Source of the DNA: Trichobilharzia regenti
Lineage: Eukaryota > Platyhelminthes > Trematoda > Strigeidida > Schistosomatidae
Length of the DNA stretch: 64,000 nucleotides
Assembly (NCBI GenBank): GCA_944472135.2
Contig: CALYDD020000329.1
Coordinates: 78,553-142,552, forward strand
Reading direction: 5' to 3'
In this document: positions 46,250 to 57,065 of the stretch, piece after piece
Numbering within the stretch: position 1 is the stretch's first letter
How the letters are laid out: every line of letters begins with the position of its first letter
Notes under the pieces: generated by a model
Told to the model about the DNA's origin: nothing
Database searches by the model: none
The model's input: only the letters and a program-made list of their open reading frames with translations
Translations under genes and position numbers: made by a program

Positions 46250-46460
46250 CTGACGTTCACCAGTGGTCCAGCAGTAAAATATCTGTTAACCATAAACGTG
46301 GTACTCGGCCGATGCACTCCTAGACCTCAGATAGCCAGTAGTCAGCTCGATAAACAGGAAATGTTAGGCCTGTGGCTTCCAACTCCACTGAAACTCTGAA
46401 GCTAAGGCTTGAAACCTTGTGCTACTCTCAGAAGGCAGTGGAATAGAAATAAAAGATGAC
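46250..46460 (+). mobile_element. SINE with RTE-like LINE tail (family 3), degraded
   Basis: tRNA-like head (ACCAGTGGTCCAGCAGTAA), GAAATGTTAGGCCTGTGG, AAACTCTGAAGCTAAGGCTTG and a diverged tail (ACCTTGTGCTACTCTCAGAAG). Weak but the order matches the other copies. Confidence 0.5.
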
Positions 46461-46467
46461 GTATTAT

Positions 46468-47400
46468 TATTATTGTTCCCTTGGGTTACCAGTAGAACAT
46501 AGGGCTTCACAACTGAACGTCTCCACTTGCCACTTCGTCTTCTGCTCTATTTTTCACCTCCATCCATGTTAGTCCATACTCTTTCAACTCCTCTTCACAC
46601 CGTCTCATCCATGTCACCCTTGCACTGATGACCCAATCGCCACTTCCCTTTCAGCCTGGTTCCACTCGAGCGATGGCCTGACACGAGCTCGATGTCACCC
46701 AGTGGTCTCCTCAGCGAGCGAGTGAGTGAGTGAGTGTCCAATCCATCTGAATCCACTTTCTCCTGCATATTTGTTGGTTGGCGATTGGTTCTTGTTTTGT
46801 TTGTTCTCATAGTTAGTTTCTTGTTGGTGATTGTTTCCGGCTCGGCCATCTGATCTTCATTATAGAGACAGAGAAGACAATTGTTGGTTGATAAAGGTCT
46901 ACAACAGGCTGTTGGAAATATTTTTATTTTTAATTTTGATAACAGCTTGATTCCACACTGTGTTTCTGGTATAAGTATGGAATTTTCAGCATGGATATCG
47001 GTAGCCCAAATCTTGCAGGCCGACCATAGATATCAGATGTGCGTCGACAGGTGATGGAACCTTGGACCATGTGCATCGTAGGCGAGAGTCATAACCATTG
47101 TGCCACTGTATATTCTTTGTGACGCGCCCGCCAAGTTTCTGATCCGTATAGAAGAGCTGATTGACTTGACGCTGTTTGTATTGAAAATCCGGCCGAATTT
47201 TGTTGCTGTTGTTGGCTGAGTTACGAAGATTTCCAGATTGGTTTCAGGTTGATGAATGCGTGTGCTTCTCGCCTTCCTGGTTCTTGCTCGATTTGACATC
47301 CTCGTCCGTTCCGACTGCGTGTAGTTGAGACAATGCTTCCTAGCCAGATAAGTGAATGAAGTAACCTCTTTCAAATCCCTCCCGTTGATGGTGCACACCA
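46468..47400 (-). mobile_element. RTE-like LINE 3' part (minus), with SINE; inverted-pair arm
   Basis: Minus strand: TINGRDLKEVTSFTYLARKH, the SNRARTRKARSTRIHQPETN block, IFNTNSVKSISSSIRIRNLAG, then the SINE, then the C-terminal block with NKKLTMRTNKTRTN and the tail to AATAATAAT. The pair partner is 48612-49505, which carries the same SINE at the same place. Confidence 0.88.
46928..47108 (-). mobile_element. tRNA-headed SINE (family 2), 5'-truncated, in LINE
   Basis: Minus strand begins CAGTGGCACAATGGTTATGA, so the GTGCGTCGG start is missing. It is followed by the standard body and an AAAATTAAAAATAAAAA tail. It sits between LINE sequence that is continuous in the copy at 5545 (GGAAATATTCTTTGTGAC), with AATAT on both sides as likely duplication. 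Confidence 0.85.
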
Positions 47401-47419
47401 TAAATCAGATAGACTTGAT

Positions 47420-47610
47420 TTCAGTCTGCAAATGTGGGTTCAGACCACTATCTAGTACTAGGGACTTTCAAGGTGAGGCTAAAAGCCTCGACGATAGCTG
47501 GGGATAGACCACAATGCAAGTTTTAACACTCAAAAACTGAAGGACACAACCACAAAGGACACTTTCAAAGCAGTTGTCAGAGCAAAAGATGACGTAACTT
47601 AATCTAAATG
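47420..47610 (+). pseudogene. RTE-like LINE endonuclease (APE) C-terminal scrap
   Basis: Plus strand contains NVGSDHYLVLGTFKVRLKAS, the conserved SDH end of an apurinic-type endonuclease domain, then after a shift FNTQKLKDTTTKDTFKAVVR, the usual linker to the RT. It is the only trace of the LINE nuclease domain that I see in the window. Confidence 0.7.
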
Positions 47611-48361
47611 CTGTATCTGAATTTCCCATTCAAAGAATAAATTATGATATGAAAATTTCTTTTTTAATTCCTTCGTCATCTTGTTACAAATAATTAGGCA
47701 ATTAGAGAGAGAGAGATGTCAACGCTTATTTACAAATCAGGTGAGGGATTTAAGTGGCATTGTTCTCCATGTGATTCATCCACCAGTCTTACCACATATA
47801 GCCTAATCAAAAAGAACATAGTGCCATCAAAAAGAAAATCTGCTTTGCTCTTGAAACAAAAAAGGCCTAGTTGTTTGGTTGGCTTACACATATTTGTTGT
47901 TGTTGTTGCTGTTATAGTATAATCAGGGCAACAGGTGATAGTATCAATTCAGCTTATAATTTAGTTTATCAGAGAATATTTTTTATTTCTCTACTTATAA
48001 ACACTCACTTCATTGTTTCATACAGTTCTTGAAAATGACACAAAGGGATACACATATACTGTTACCCATTTACGCATTTTTTTTCTAAATGAAATACACT
48101 ACAAAAGAATGTTGTACTCACAAGTGTCATTGTCATACGTGTCAAATAGAAATAGAATTATGAACACTATTCTTTTATTCATTCACATGATGAATAAATA
48201 CTCTAAATTTCTACACTTGTCATAAAGAAATAAGATTAATCTATTGTAAAGTAGATAGTCATTTGTGTATATATCTTGTATAGATATGAATTTATTGTAG
48301 ATTGTTTTTTTATAAATACACTGTGTGATTCGTTTCACAGCTAAATACCATGTATTAAGCG
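47611..48361. other. No gene recognised
   Basis: AT-rich sequence with a short (GA)n run near 47705-47715. Confidence 0.5.
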
Positions 48362-48520
48362 TCGGTTTGCAGGGATTTGATTGGTTACAAGTTTGATCAT
48401 GAGTTGATATCAGTTAGAGAGCTAAAGAGAGTTACTTGGACCTCTAGCTAGAAGTTGTAACCAGGGGGACCAACCAAGTTAGGTAAGAGATCACTTCCAC
48501 GCCGATGAAATTGGCTGGCG
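48362..48520. mobile_element. Hammerhead SINE (family 1) fragments
   Basis: 48362-48430 is the tail end on the minus strand (GGGATTTGATTGGTTACAAG, GAGTTGATATCAGTTAGAG); the remainder to 48520 has only scattered similarity to the family head (AGTTAGGTAAG). The ribozyme is lost. Confidence 0.4.
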
Positions 48521-48527
48521 GTTGTGT

Positions 48528-48529
<2 letters not shown>

Positions 48530-48556
<27 letters not shown>
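48530..48556. repeat. (AT)n microsatellite
   Basis: A pure AT run of about 26 bp just before the LINE arm. Confidence 0.9.
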
Positions 48557-48558
<2 letters not shown>

Positions 48559-48611
48559 TGACTTGGTGGAGGTTATGAAAATAACCAACCAACCAACAAC
48601 AACAGCAGAAA

Positions 48612-49505
48612 CATCAAGCGCCAATCACCATCAAGAGGAGCGATTTGAAAGAGGTTACTCCATTCACTTATCTGGCTAGGAAGCATTGTCTCAACTACAC
48701 ACAGTCGGAACGGACGAGGATGTCAAATCGAGCGAGAATCTGGAAGGCGAGAAGCACACGCATTCATCAACCTGAAACCAATCTGGAAATCTTCGTAACT
48801 CAGCCAGCATCAACTACAAAATTCGGCCAGATTGTCAATACAAACAGCGTCAAGTCAGTCAGCTCTTCAATATGGATCATAAACTTGGCGCATCACAAAG
48901 AATATACAGTGGCACAGTGGTTAGGACTCTCGCCTACGATGCACATGGTCCAAGGTTCGATCCCCTGCCGACGCACACCTGATATCTACGGTCGGCCTGC
49001 AAGATTTGGGCTACCGATGTCCATGCTGAAAATTCCATACTTATACCAAAAACACAGTGTGGAATCAAGCTGTAATCAAAAATTAAAAATAAAAGATATT
49101 TACAACAGCCTGTTGCAGACCAGACATTTATCAACAACTGTCTTCGCTGTCTCTATAATGAAGATCAGATCAGATGACTGGGCCGGAAAGAATCACCAAC
49201 AAGAAACTAACTATGGGAAGAAACAAAACAAGAACCAATCGCCAACCAACAAATATGCAGGAGAAAGTGGATTGAGATGGATTGGACACTCACTCACTCA
49301 CTGAGGAGACCACTGGGTGACATCGAGCTCGAGTCAGGCCATCGCTCGAGTGGAACCAGGCCGAAAGGGAAGTGGCGATTGGGTCATCGGTGCAAGGGTG
49401 ACATGGATGGAGGTGAAAAATAGAGCAGAAGACAGAAGTGGCAAGTGGAGACGCTCAGTTGAAGCCCTATATTCTACTGGGAACCCGAAGGAACAATAAT
49501 AATAA
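48612..49505 (+). mobile_element. RTE-like LINE 3' part (plus), with SINE; inverted-pair arm
   Basis: Plus strand: MKEVTPFTYLARKHCLN, SNRARIWKARSTRIHQPETN, then the 5'-truncated SINE (about 48906-49096), the C-terminal region (AGESGLRWIGHSLTH) and the tail ending GAACCCGAAGGAACAATAAT. The 219-residue open frame at 48645-49304 reads through the SINE by chance. Partner of 46468-47400. Confidence 0.88.
48906..49096 (+). mobile_element. tRNA-headed SINE (family 2), 5'-truncated, in LINE
   Basis: ACAGTGGCACAGTGGTTAGG, AGGTTCGATCCCCTGCCGACG, GATATCTACGGTCGGCCTGC and tail AATTAAAAATAAAAG. The same truncated start and insertion point as in the inverted arm (46928-47108). Confidence 0.88.
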
Positions 49506-50574
49506 TCTGTACGAAACTGGTTGGATCTTGCCAATACCAATGCAGATGAAGTGCTCTTCCGTACGATACGCTTAACGGGCATTAATTACAGGAATGAGTA
49601 GTAGGCGAAGAAGGAAGGCTGAAGACAAATGAGTGCGTTATTTCTCGTCGAAATGCAATATCGGTACTCTGAAATAATCAATGTAAGTGGGTGAGAAAAG
49701 TATATCGGCTTAAATTATTTCCCTGCAATATATATATGTATATTCATAAAAGCCTCATTAATTTTCTCATGGGAAAGATCTTTTGCGTCACAAAACACAA
49801 ACACAGAGTTAAAAAGCGGCGCCATTCTATCTGTCTCTCTTTTAGCCGAAAGAAAAGATTAAATTTGGCTCAATTATTTCCTGTTAATCTGATAACGAAA
49901 TTTATGTGTGTGCACATGATGACGTAGAAAAGCGTATTCAAGTGTCGCATGTATCCAAGAGGCAGAAACTTGAAATACAAAAAAAGAGAGATTCAGAAAT
50001 CCACACTAAGCGTGAAATGAAGCGAAGTGTAGCGAAATACAAAGACTAAGAATCTAATTTGAATACCATGGTAACACCTTTTAAAACGACATGAATTTCA
50101 AAAGTTAATCTAAACAAATTCTACTTAAATTTTTGTTTGATGTAGTCATACATATGCAGTAAAATTTACTTTTTCTCATTTCTGTTAATTACATTTCAAC
50201 TATTTCCGGAAATAAGGCAATAAGTGTCTGGAAGTATGGCTACAAATACCAGTTGGTTAACACAAAAAAACAGGTCTTGTACACAAAACTGTGACAATGT
50301 TTTCACTTCAAATCCACTTAGTGAGCGAATATAATAATCAATTAGGAATCTTGTGGTATGTTTCCCAAACACTTACTGGTAATTTGGCGTTTTAAGTCAT
50401 TCACTTGCTGAACCTCACGCAATTCGAATACCTAAAGTCAACGTCTCCTCGCTTGTCACGCCTACCCTGCTTTCTACTCCTTTTGGAACACTTAGTTTAA
50501 GTAGATCCTACGGCTTTACGTATTAAATAATTCTGTGTAGGTGACGGGGAATATCGTATATACATTGCAGTAAT
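49506..50574. other. No gene recognised
   Basis: About 1 kb of AT-rich sequence without recognised element. Confidence 0.5.
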
Positions 50575-50705
50575 AGACAAAATATGTAGCTCAGGTAGAT
50601 GGTTTTGATTTGGTTTTGTTCTCGGAGCTGGTTGACTTAATTGCGAAGCTCACATTGTCCTTCCTAGACAAATCGCTTCAGCACAAGCTTTAATATGAAG
50701 TGAAC
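50575..50705 (-). mobile_element. Penelope-like element 3' UTR scrap
   Basis: Minus strand: CTTGTGCTGAAGCGATTTG, AGGAAGGACAATGTGAGCTTCGC, AATTAAGTCAACCAGCTCCG. Same structured 3' UTR family as 44210 and 54340, strongly mutated. Confidence 0.6.
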
Positions 50706-50712
50706 ATGTTTG

Positions 50713-51980
50713 AATGCCTTAATTTCATATTAGTTTGTTTATTGGATGTATCACACAGTGATGAAACAGTATTATTTACTGGATGACAAGGTTTCGAACA
50801 AAATTAATTGCCCATAATCATTCCATCAATTATAATCACACGACTTTGAAACTTGAGTTTTATAGTTTCCTTTGTCCTCTCCTATTTGTCATCGTTGGGG
50901 TAGTAGAATTTTCCAGATATCCAACTGAACAGGTGTTGAATCATTCCTATTACACGTATTTGCAGTTGATTCGATAACACAAAGCTTCTGTTATCAATCT
51001 CTCCCTCCCTCCACTCTGTGACATTAGATTTTAAAGCTGTCATCCTATCCCATCCTATTGTATGGTTGTGTGTAGCCGCATGTAGTGCTATAGCTGAACT
51101 ACTCTTCGGATTTCTTATCTTATTCGGGTCGACCATCCTGGATTTTGCTAGGTTTACATGCTCGACTTGTCTGACTATCCCTGTTCTACTAGCTTGACCT
51201 ATGTATTTGGCCTGACAATCATTCCTGCAGGGTATTAGATAAACTAAATTATTTTGTTTTAAAGGCTCCACAGGATTCATTCTTTAACCGACAAAGCTTG
51301 TTTCTAATTGAGTTTGTGGGTTTGAATGCCATCCACTTTTATTCCTGCCTTGTTAAGAATTCTGCACAAGGTTTCCGAGGTTCCTTTCTTGTATTGAAGG
51401 CTTCTTTTATGTGTATCACTTCCTGTCTTAGATTTTCCTTGGTACTACTTAGTTTTTGTGCTCTGTCATTTAAACATTTCACTAATCCTATTTTTACTGA
51501 CATAGGATTGGATGATCGGAAGCCCAAATATCTGTTTGAATGCATGGGTGTCTTGTAAACACTAGTGTTTAACTTCCTATCTTCTTTAAGTTGTAATCTA
51601 ACATTGGAAGCTCCCATTCCTGACTTTCTAATTCATAAGTGAATTGAATTGTCTCTACATTCGAGTTAATGTGTTCGAAAAATTTATCTTTATCTTGTGT
51701 TCTGAGTACAGTGAATGTGTCATCTACATACGTCCACCATACCCCAAAATTCTACTACCCCAACGACGACAAAGAGGAGAAGACAAAGAAAACGATAAAA
51801 CTCAAGTTTCAAAGTCGTATGATTATAATTGATGACATGATTATGAAAAACAATAAATTTTGTTGGAAACTTTGTCATCCAGTGAATAATACTGTTTCAT
51901 CACTGTGTGATACATGTAATAAACAAACTAATATGGAATTACTTACTACCATAGTGCCCAAGTTTTACACATATATTTAA
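50713..51980. mobile_element. Penelope-like element: antisense body flanked by inverted ends
   Basis: The minus frame 51280-50882 encodes an endonuclease: EPLKQNNLVYLIPCRNDCQ, AKYIGQASRTGIVRQV (signature YIGQ), SSAIALHAATHNHTIGWDR. Upstream on that strand, 51617-51339 encodes the RT end (KLNTSVYKTPMHSNRYLGF, VKIGLVKCLNDRAQKLS). The 3' end segment (50713-50915) recurs inverted at about 51745-51935. So a 5'-truncated element is joined to a short opposite copy. Its 51936-51980 end is ACCATAGTGCCCAAGTTTTA. Confidence 0.82.
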
Positions 51981-52115
51981 ATGACTTAACTCTATCTCCT
52001 GACAATCTCTCTTTGTCGTGATTGCTTGTTGATTTATGTCTTCATCCATAATTTCTATTGACTTGAATTTTGAAGTTTCGTGTCATGTGGTTTATTATTC
52101 ACTAGTTGATAAACG

Positions 52116-53100
52116 TCTACGGAACCCTAAATTGGCGGGAGAACGACGGAAGCTGGTTGGCGGTGATACCTCAGTCTCTACGCCACTAGATGATACAGGA
52201 ATGTCACCAACTATAGCGCATATACGAGTATCCAGTAAAACCAACCTACTGAGGCAAAGAATGTACTAGACAGGTATGAGAGGAGATGTGGCAAAATATA
52301 TACTTGGATCTCTGTAGTGACATTTGATGAAAGGAGATCGGTGAATACGACTGCCTCTGCAGTCAATTCCAATTACGGTAGTAGGTGGCTTGTAGTCCCA
52401 ATCAAGGCGCTTGTTTTGAAAGCAAAGAATTCACTTCCCGTTTGTAACAGCTGGTATCAAGAGGATCAAAACAACACCATATCATCCACAAACGAATTTT
52501 CTGACAGAGAGAAATAGTCTTACATTGAACGATGGGTTGGTTTCGGAGGGAGATAACTGGGAGACAGAGGTCCCCTTAAATTCTGCTAGCATATCGTGAG
52601 TTCACCCAGGAAGCAACAAAGAAGTCACCATTTCAGTTGATGTATGGGAGGAAACCGCAACTACCAATACACAACATAACCTGGCTACTCCATCAGGAGT
52701 GGAACAAGACTAGGTTGTAAACTGAATGGAAAGCGCCGTCAGGAGTGTGAAGCGCAAACAGGAGAAAGACGCTATGAAATCAGAACAGGAAGAGTCGGTG
52801 TGATGCAGAAACTTTGAAGTCGGGGGTCAAGTAGAGTTTAGAGAAAGGAAGGACGCGATTAGATGTGGGTCAGGCTAACAGAAACTCCTCTCTAAGTGGG
52901 AAGGGCCATACACTCTCATCGACGGGATGTGGTCCCGTTTAAACCGTCAAAAGAGGAAGCAAACAGAAAAAGGTTGAAATCAGCAAACTGCAGAAATGGA
53001 TTCAATGCGATAAGGAAGCCTAGGCCAAGGTACAACAGGGAGGGGTAGAACCAAGAAGGTCGGAACGAGTTCGTCTGAAATTGTTTGATGTGGGGACGAA
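52116..53100 (+). pseudogene. pol: Ty3/gypsy pol remnant (integrase region)
   Basis: Matches the first element from GGCGAGAGAACGACGGAAGC onward: the AACTACTGAGGCAAAGAATG block, ACAAACGAATTTTCTGACAG (DDE E region), TTGATGTATGGGAGGAAACC, GGGAAGGGCCATACACTCTC and the end GTTTGATGTGGGGACGAATG. Stop codons and frameshifts are frequent. RT and RNase H are gone. Confidence 0.85.
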
Positions 53101-53383
53101 TGTGGTGTGTGCTACTGATAAGATTTATCAGTAGTATGTTAAGAGGTGTTCATCCGCATAAAATAATCAAATAGCAGGGAGATACATTTGATGTCATAGA
53201 AGGCAAATGATACATGGGAGACGTGAAAAAGAACACAAAGAGACACGATATGAAGGGCAGAAGTAGTGCAACGCGTAAGATCTGGGCGAACGATGATATG
53301 AAGATAAGGTGAACATGATTTCGTTTTACACAGATACCAAATTGCAAATAAATATTCCTTTACCAAGTCTTTCGTCTTCTACA
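53101..53383 (+). repeat. LTR following the decayed pol (family B)
   Basis: Begins TGTGGTGTGTGC right after the polypurine end of the pol remnant and ends TTCGTCTTCTACA (283 bp). It contains a perfect 10-bp stem CTACTGATAA / TTATCAGTAG with a 3-nt loop at about 53112-53134, and AAATAAATATT near 53347. A similar start is at 12300. It differs in sequence from LTR family A although both start TGTGGTG. Confidence 0.65.
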
Positions 53384-54240
53384 GTTTCACATCGATATGA
53401 AAGAATGCATATCGTGCTTTTTCACAGATAACTTATGTTTTTGGATTCCGAGCCGATGTGGACGCCAACTTTGACCAATGTAGTGTTTATCACAGTTTAT
53501 GCAATTTATTTTGTAAATGATATTGATGGTATTGTCTTCTTTAGCTGTTGAATTCTTTGGTCTGCACACTATTCAATGAAGTGATTGTGTTGACTTGTTT
53601 GTTGTATCTATTTCAAATGATTTTAATGTTCTTCATATACGATAGAATGAATTTTCTTGTGGTTTTTGAGGATGGTTTCGTTTTGACTTTAAACATTTTG
53701 ATGAAGTCGTATTGTGGTGAGAACTGGCTCCTAGCCGAAATTGGTAGACAGTAATTTACGTCAGTGTTTACGTCCCCAATATTGGTCATGAGAAAAATAA
53801 GAACAAAGACTGACTCAACAACCAATCACAACAGACTTTGCGTAGGCGGACACGATTTGCTGATAGAAAATCTGAACTTCAAGAAACGGCCACAAACAGA
53901 TGAAAGATCAACGTTCAGTGAGAAACCACAACTCAGAAGACTGTGTTTGTTTGCTTAAATAATCTAAAGTAGTGTACATGCAAATCTATAAATATCTGTT
54001 GATTTTCTAAAGAGAGGATCTGTTGCCAGTCCCTTGTGTTCTATCGTTACAGTATGAGTATTCATTTTTTCTCCAAGATGTTTAGTAGATATTTCTCCTT
54101 TATTCTCTTCAGCTCTTGAGTGTTACAGTATGTTTGGACTCTTTCAAACAATGTCTGTACACAGTTTCTTTTGTGAGTCAATGGATTATTGCTGCTATAT
54201 GTATTTGATGTGTGTATGTAATGTCAGAAGACATAGTCAT
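53384..54240 (-). mobile_element. Penelope-like element, split by a solo LTR
   Basis: Minus strand 54240-54056 (linker, CTGTAACACTCAAGAGCTG) and 53712-53384 (KTKPSSKTTRKFILSYMKN; ENAKEDNTINIIYKINCINC-DKHYIGQ, signature at about 53490). The LTR at 53713-54051 separates them. Close to the copy at 54280-55410. Confidence 0.78.
53713..54051 (+). repeat. Solo LTR (gypsy family A) in a PLE, with GTAT on both sides
   Basis: 339 bp from TGTGGTGAGAACTGGC to GTTACA, similar to 2663-3014. The interrupted PLE reads ...GAAGTCGTAT on the left and GTATGAGTATTC on the right; GTAT (53709-53712 and 54052-54055) fits a 4-bp gypsy duplication. The LTR at 2663-3014 is also followed by GTAT, so the duplication needs confirmation. 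Confidence 0.8.
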
Positions 54241-54279
54241 ATCATCCACTGAAAATTCAGATAAGTTCAATTCATAATA

Positions 54280-55410
54280 GAGAAGATTTGTAGCTCACGT
54301 GGATGATTTACAATTAACAGTGTTCTCTGAGCTGGTTGGTTTAGTCGCGCAGCTTTCGTCGTCCTTCTGGACAACGTCTTCAGCTCAATATTTAGCATAA
54401 ACTGAAATGATTTGAATTTCTTCATGAGTAATAGAATTGCGTCTCCCGGTAACCATCTTTACATATGTATGGATCATTTTTTATTCAGTCGGTTTTGAAA
54501 CTCTTTGGTCACTTGATCTACTTTTTATTAGTTGGTATATTTGGTCTTTACTAATTACACATTCGTTTGAGTACCAGGCTTCTAGGAATTCCCTGACTGC
54601 ACTTTTGGTATTTCCTCTGTCTAAGATTTCGACATTATCCCAGTCACCAAACTGATATCCATAATTGTCTATATGCATTGATATGAAACAGAAATATATA
54701 TCGTGTCTTTTCACGGCTGATTTGTGTTCCTGGATTCTGATTCGAAGCGGACGCCCACTTCGACCACCGATGTAATGCCTGTTACAGTTCATACAATTTA
54801 TTTTGTAAATGGTATTAATTTTATCTCCTTTTTCTGTTGAATCTTTCGGTTTGCATAATATCGAATTAAGCGATTTGACTGGGTGGCTTGTGTGCTATAT
54901 CTATATCGAACGGTTTAAGTATTCTAGCTGTTATTTCAGAGATATTTTTCATGTGTGGTAGAATGAATTTTCTTGTGTTCTTTGATGATGGTTCCTTGTT
55001 GGTGTTGTGATTTGATTTTAAACACTTTTTGATGAAATTTTGTGGATAATCCTTCTTTTTGAAGACCATTTGTAGGTATTTTTCTTCCATTCTTTTCAAC
55101 TCTGGAGTGCTACAGTGTGTTTGAACTCTTTTAAACAATGTCTGTACACAGTTTCTTTTGTGAATAACTGAATCATTGCTAGTATAACTGAGTATTTGAT
55201 CTGTGAGCGTTGATTTTCTATATACTTGTGTTTCTAAATTTCCTGCGTTTGTTCTCCTGAATAAGAAATCTAAAAATGGGATTTTGTTATCTAATTCTTC
55301 TTCTCTTGTGAATTTGATTTCTTTAGATATGTTGTTTATTAATTTATGGGTATATTCAAATATTATAGGTTTCCAGACCGTAGGTGTTACGAATTTCCTG
55401 GAATAATTTG
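54280..55410 (-). mobile_element. Penelope-like element: RT end, linker, endonuclease, 3' UTR
   Basis: Minus strand from 55400: RTNAGNLETQVYRKSTLTDQ region after KIPFLDF, IHKRNCVQTLFKRVQTHC, then 55138-54866 (EEKYLQMVFKKKDYPQ, KNTRKFILPHMKNISE) and the open endonuclease frame 54792-54481 (MNCNRHYIGGRSGRPLRIRI, AVREFLEAWYSNE). The 3' UTR with its conserved hairpin follows to 54280. The endonuclease differs from the 35191 copy at a few residues. Head-to-tail with 53384-54240. Confidence 0.85.
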
Positions 55411-55679
55411 AGCGCCGAGTCAGATTGATTCATTATAAATTATTTAAATTAATCCCAGCGTGTTAAGAAAATCAAAACAAGATTTTTCTGAACGCTTCGC
55501 CGTGTAAGCCACAGCTTCTTTAGCAGATTTATTCGGATTATAATTAATCATCAAAATATATAGTCAAAAATGTTTTACATAAAATGAAGTCAGTTTATTT
55601 GAAGGTCATTTGTCCATGGACATTTTTTTACCAATAGAAGTATGTAAGCAGTCCTCACATATTCTAATATTGCTTAATA

Positions 55680-55880
55680 TTGCGCTGAAGGGGGATGTTA
55701 TCCAGAAGGTGGACGACGAAAGCTCCGCAACTAAACCAACCAGCTCCTAGAACACTATTAATTGCAAGTTCAATTCATAAACCTTGCGCTGAAGCGTTAA
55801 AGAGTCTAAAAAAAGAACAATAAAAACTTCACAGTTAAATCAACCCAGCTAAAGAGAACACAACCAAAAATCAAAAAGGT
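55680..55880 (+). mobile_element. Two tandem PLE 3' UTR pieces
   Basis: GCGCTGAAGGGGGATGTTATCC-type hairpin at 55681 and a second, decayed GCGCTGAAGCGTTAAAGAG at 55789, each followed by the AACCAACCAGCTC-type pairing sequence and AGAGAACAC. Direct repeats of the same 3' end. Confidence 0.6.
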
Positions 55881-56339
55881 GTTGCCCTACACTAACATTC
55901 ATTCATCAAACTCACCTCATGAACTTCATACCTTGTGTGAAAGATTAACTAACAAACTTCAGTACTTATTCCTGCAGTGTAGTTATTTAAAATACCATAG
56001 AAACTCATATTACCGGACAATTTCCTTCTTAATTTCTTACTCTTTGTATTAGTATTCCTTTGTTTGACACTTTGATTAGCTTAGATTTAGTAATTTAAAT
56101 TGACTGAGAAACAGGCCAGCTTTTTTTATACCATGGGAAAACCTCTTGGTGGATAGAAAAGAATAATACTAAAAAAACTCATCTGAATCATTAAAACATT
56201 AAAAAAAAATAAAATTTCTTGTCATTTCTGCCGAAAACAAATTCCAATAAAGTAGTGACTGTTTGTTAAATAATACTGTTTCCGACTGATTACATCATGT
56301 GAAAAATACCCCTCTATGTGTATTTGTTTCATATAAACA
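55881..56339. other. No gene recognised
   Basis: AT-rich sequence. Nothing recognised. Confidence 0.4.
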
Positions 56340-56585
56340 GATGTACTTCCCATCAGAGAACTGCTTTCCTTATACCTTTAAGTTCCTAGTAGAACATAAG
56401 TCTTCAAGCTTTAGCTTTGAAGTTTCAGCAACAGTGGTGTTTTGTTTTACGGGAGGAGAGTTAGGGTCACTAGCCTCACACTCAACTTCCCCTATTTGTC
56501 AAGATTGTAACCGGCTAAGGGAGGTAAGGGTGTGCACGCCGGCCGGGACTAGATAGAACCACGGACGATAGTCAGTGTATGCTGT
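56340..56585 (-). mobile_element. SINE with RTE-like LINE tail (family 3), minus copy
   Basis: Minus strand: tRNA-like part (GTCCGTGGTTCTATCTAGTC, GGCCGGCGTGCACACC), AACTCTCCTCCCGTAAAAC, AACTTCAAAGCTAAAGCTTG and the tail TTATGTTCTACTAGGAACTT, as in the RTE LINEs. Confidence 0.65.
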
Positions 56586-56589
56586 TCTT

Positions 56590-57060
56590 CCTTTTGATAA
56601 AATGAGGATTTACAGGCTGCAGATAGATAGATATCAAGTGTCTACTATTGGAGTGTTTGGCAATTGGAGGCCTTTGGTAACTTATCCGATACGTGATAGA
56701 TGCCAGAGAAAGACTTTTCAATGTGGCTAAATTTGTGGCCCTACTGATGGTTTTAACAATGCCTTTATTTAGCGATGCTGGTTAGCGTTCCCGAACACGA
56801 GAAATTAGGTTCCTTAATCGGGAGCCAGTAGTATAACTGGCTCCACAGGTGAGGAGATGAATTGATGGCTAAAATAAGAGGTGGACGGCTTAGTTACTTT
56901 GTCTTTCATTTTGGAATCAAAACCCGGTTGTATGGAGAATATATTCGATAACTTATCGGAGTTAAACTTTCTTTAAATCGATTTTCTCAACTTGTAGGTT
57001 ATTATTTCACTTGGAATATCAGCTATGTATTGTAGTCGTATATATATAGAAGCTTCCTGT
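56590..57060 (-). pseudogene. Penelope-like element endonuclease fragment
   Basis: Minus strand: GASYTTGSRLRNLISRVRER (GIY-YIG signature with YIG changed), then KGIVKTISRATNLATLKS and a C-terminal segment to 56590. Upstream 56930-57060 matches 6165-6288. Confidence 0.6.
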
Positions 57061-57065
57061 TAATA

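Noticed and set aside
48645..49304. 219-residue open frame as a gene
   Set aside because: It reads LINE sequence, then straight through a SINE, then LINE again. Chance opening in a composite of repeats.
49691..49927. 78-residue frame MRKVYRLK... as a host exon
   Set aside because: No recognisable domain or splice context. It cannot be separated from chance without expression data.
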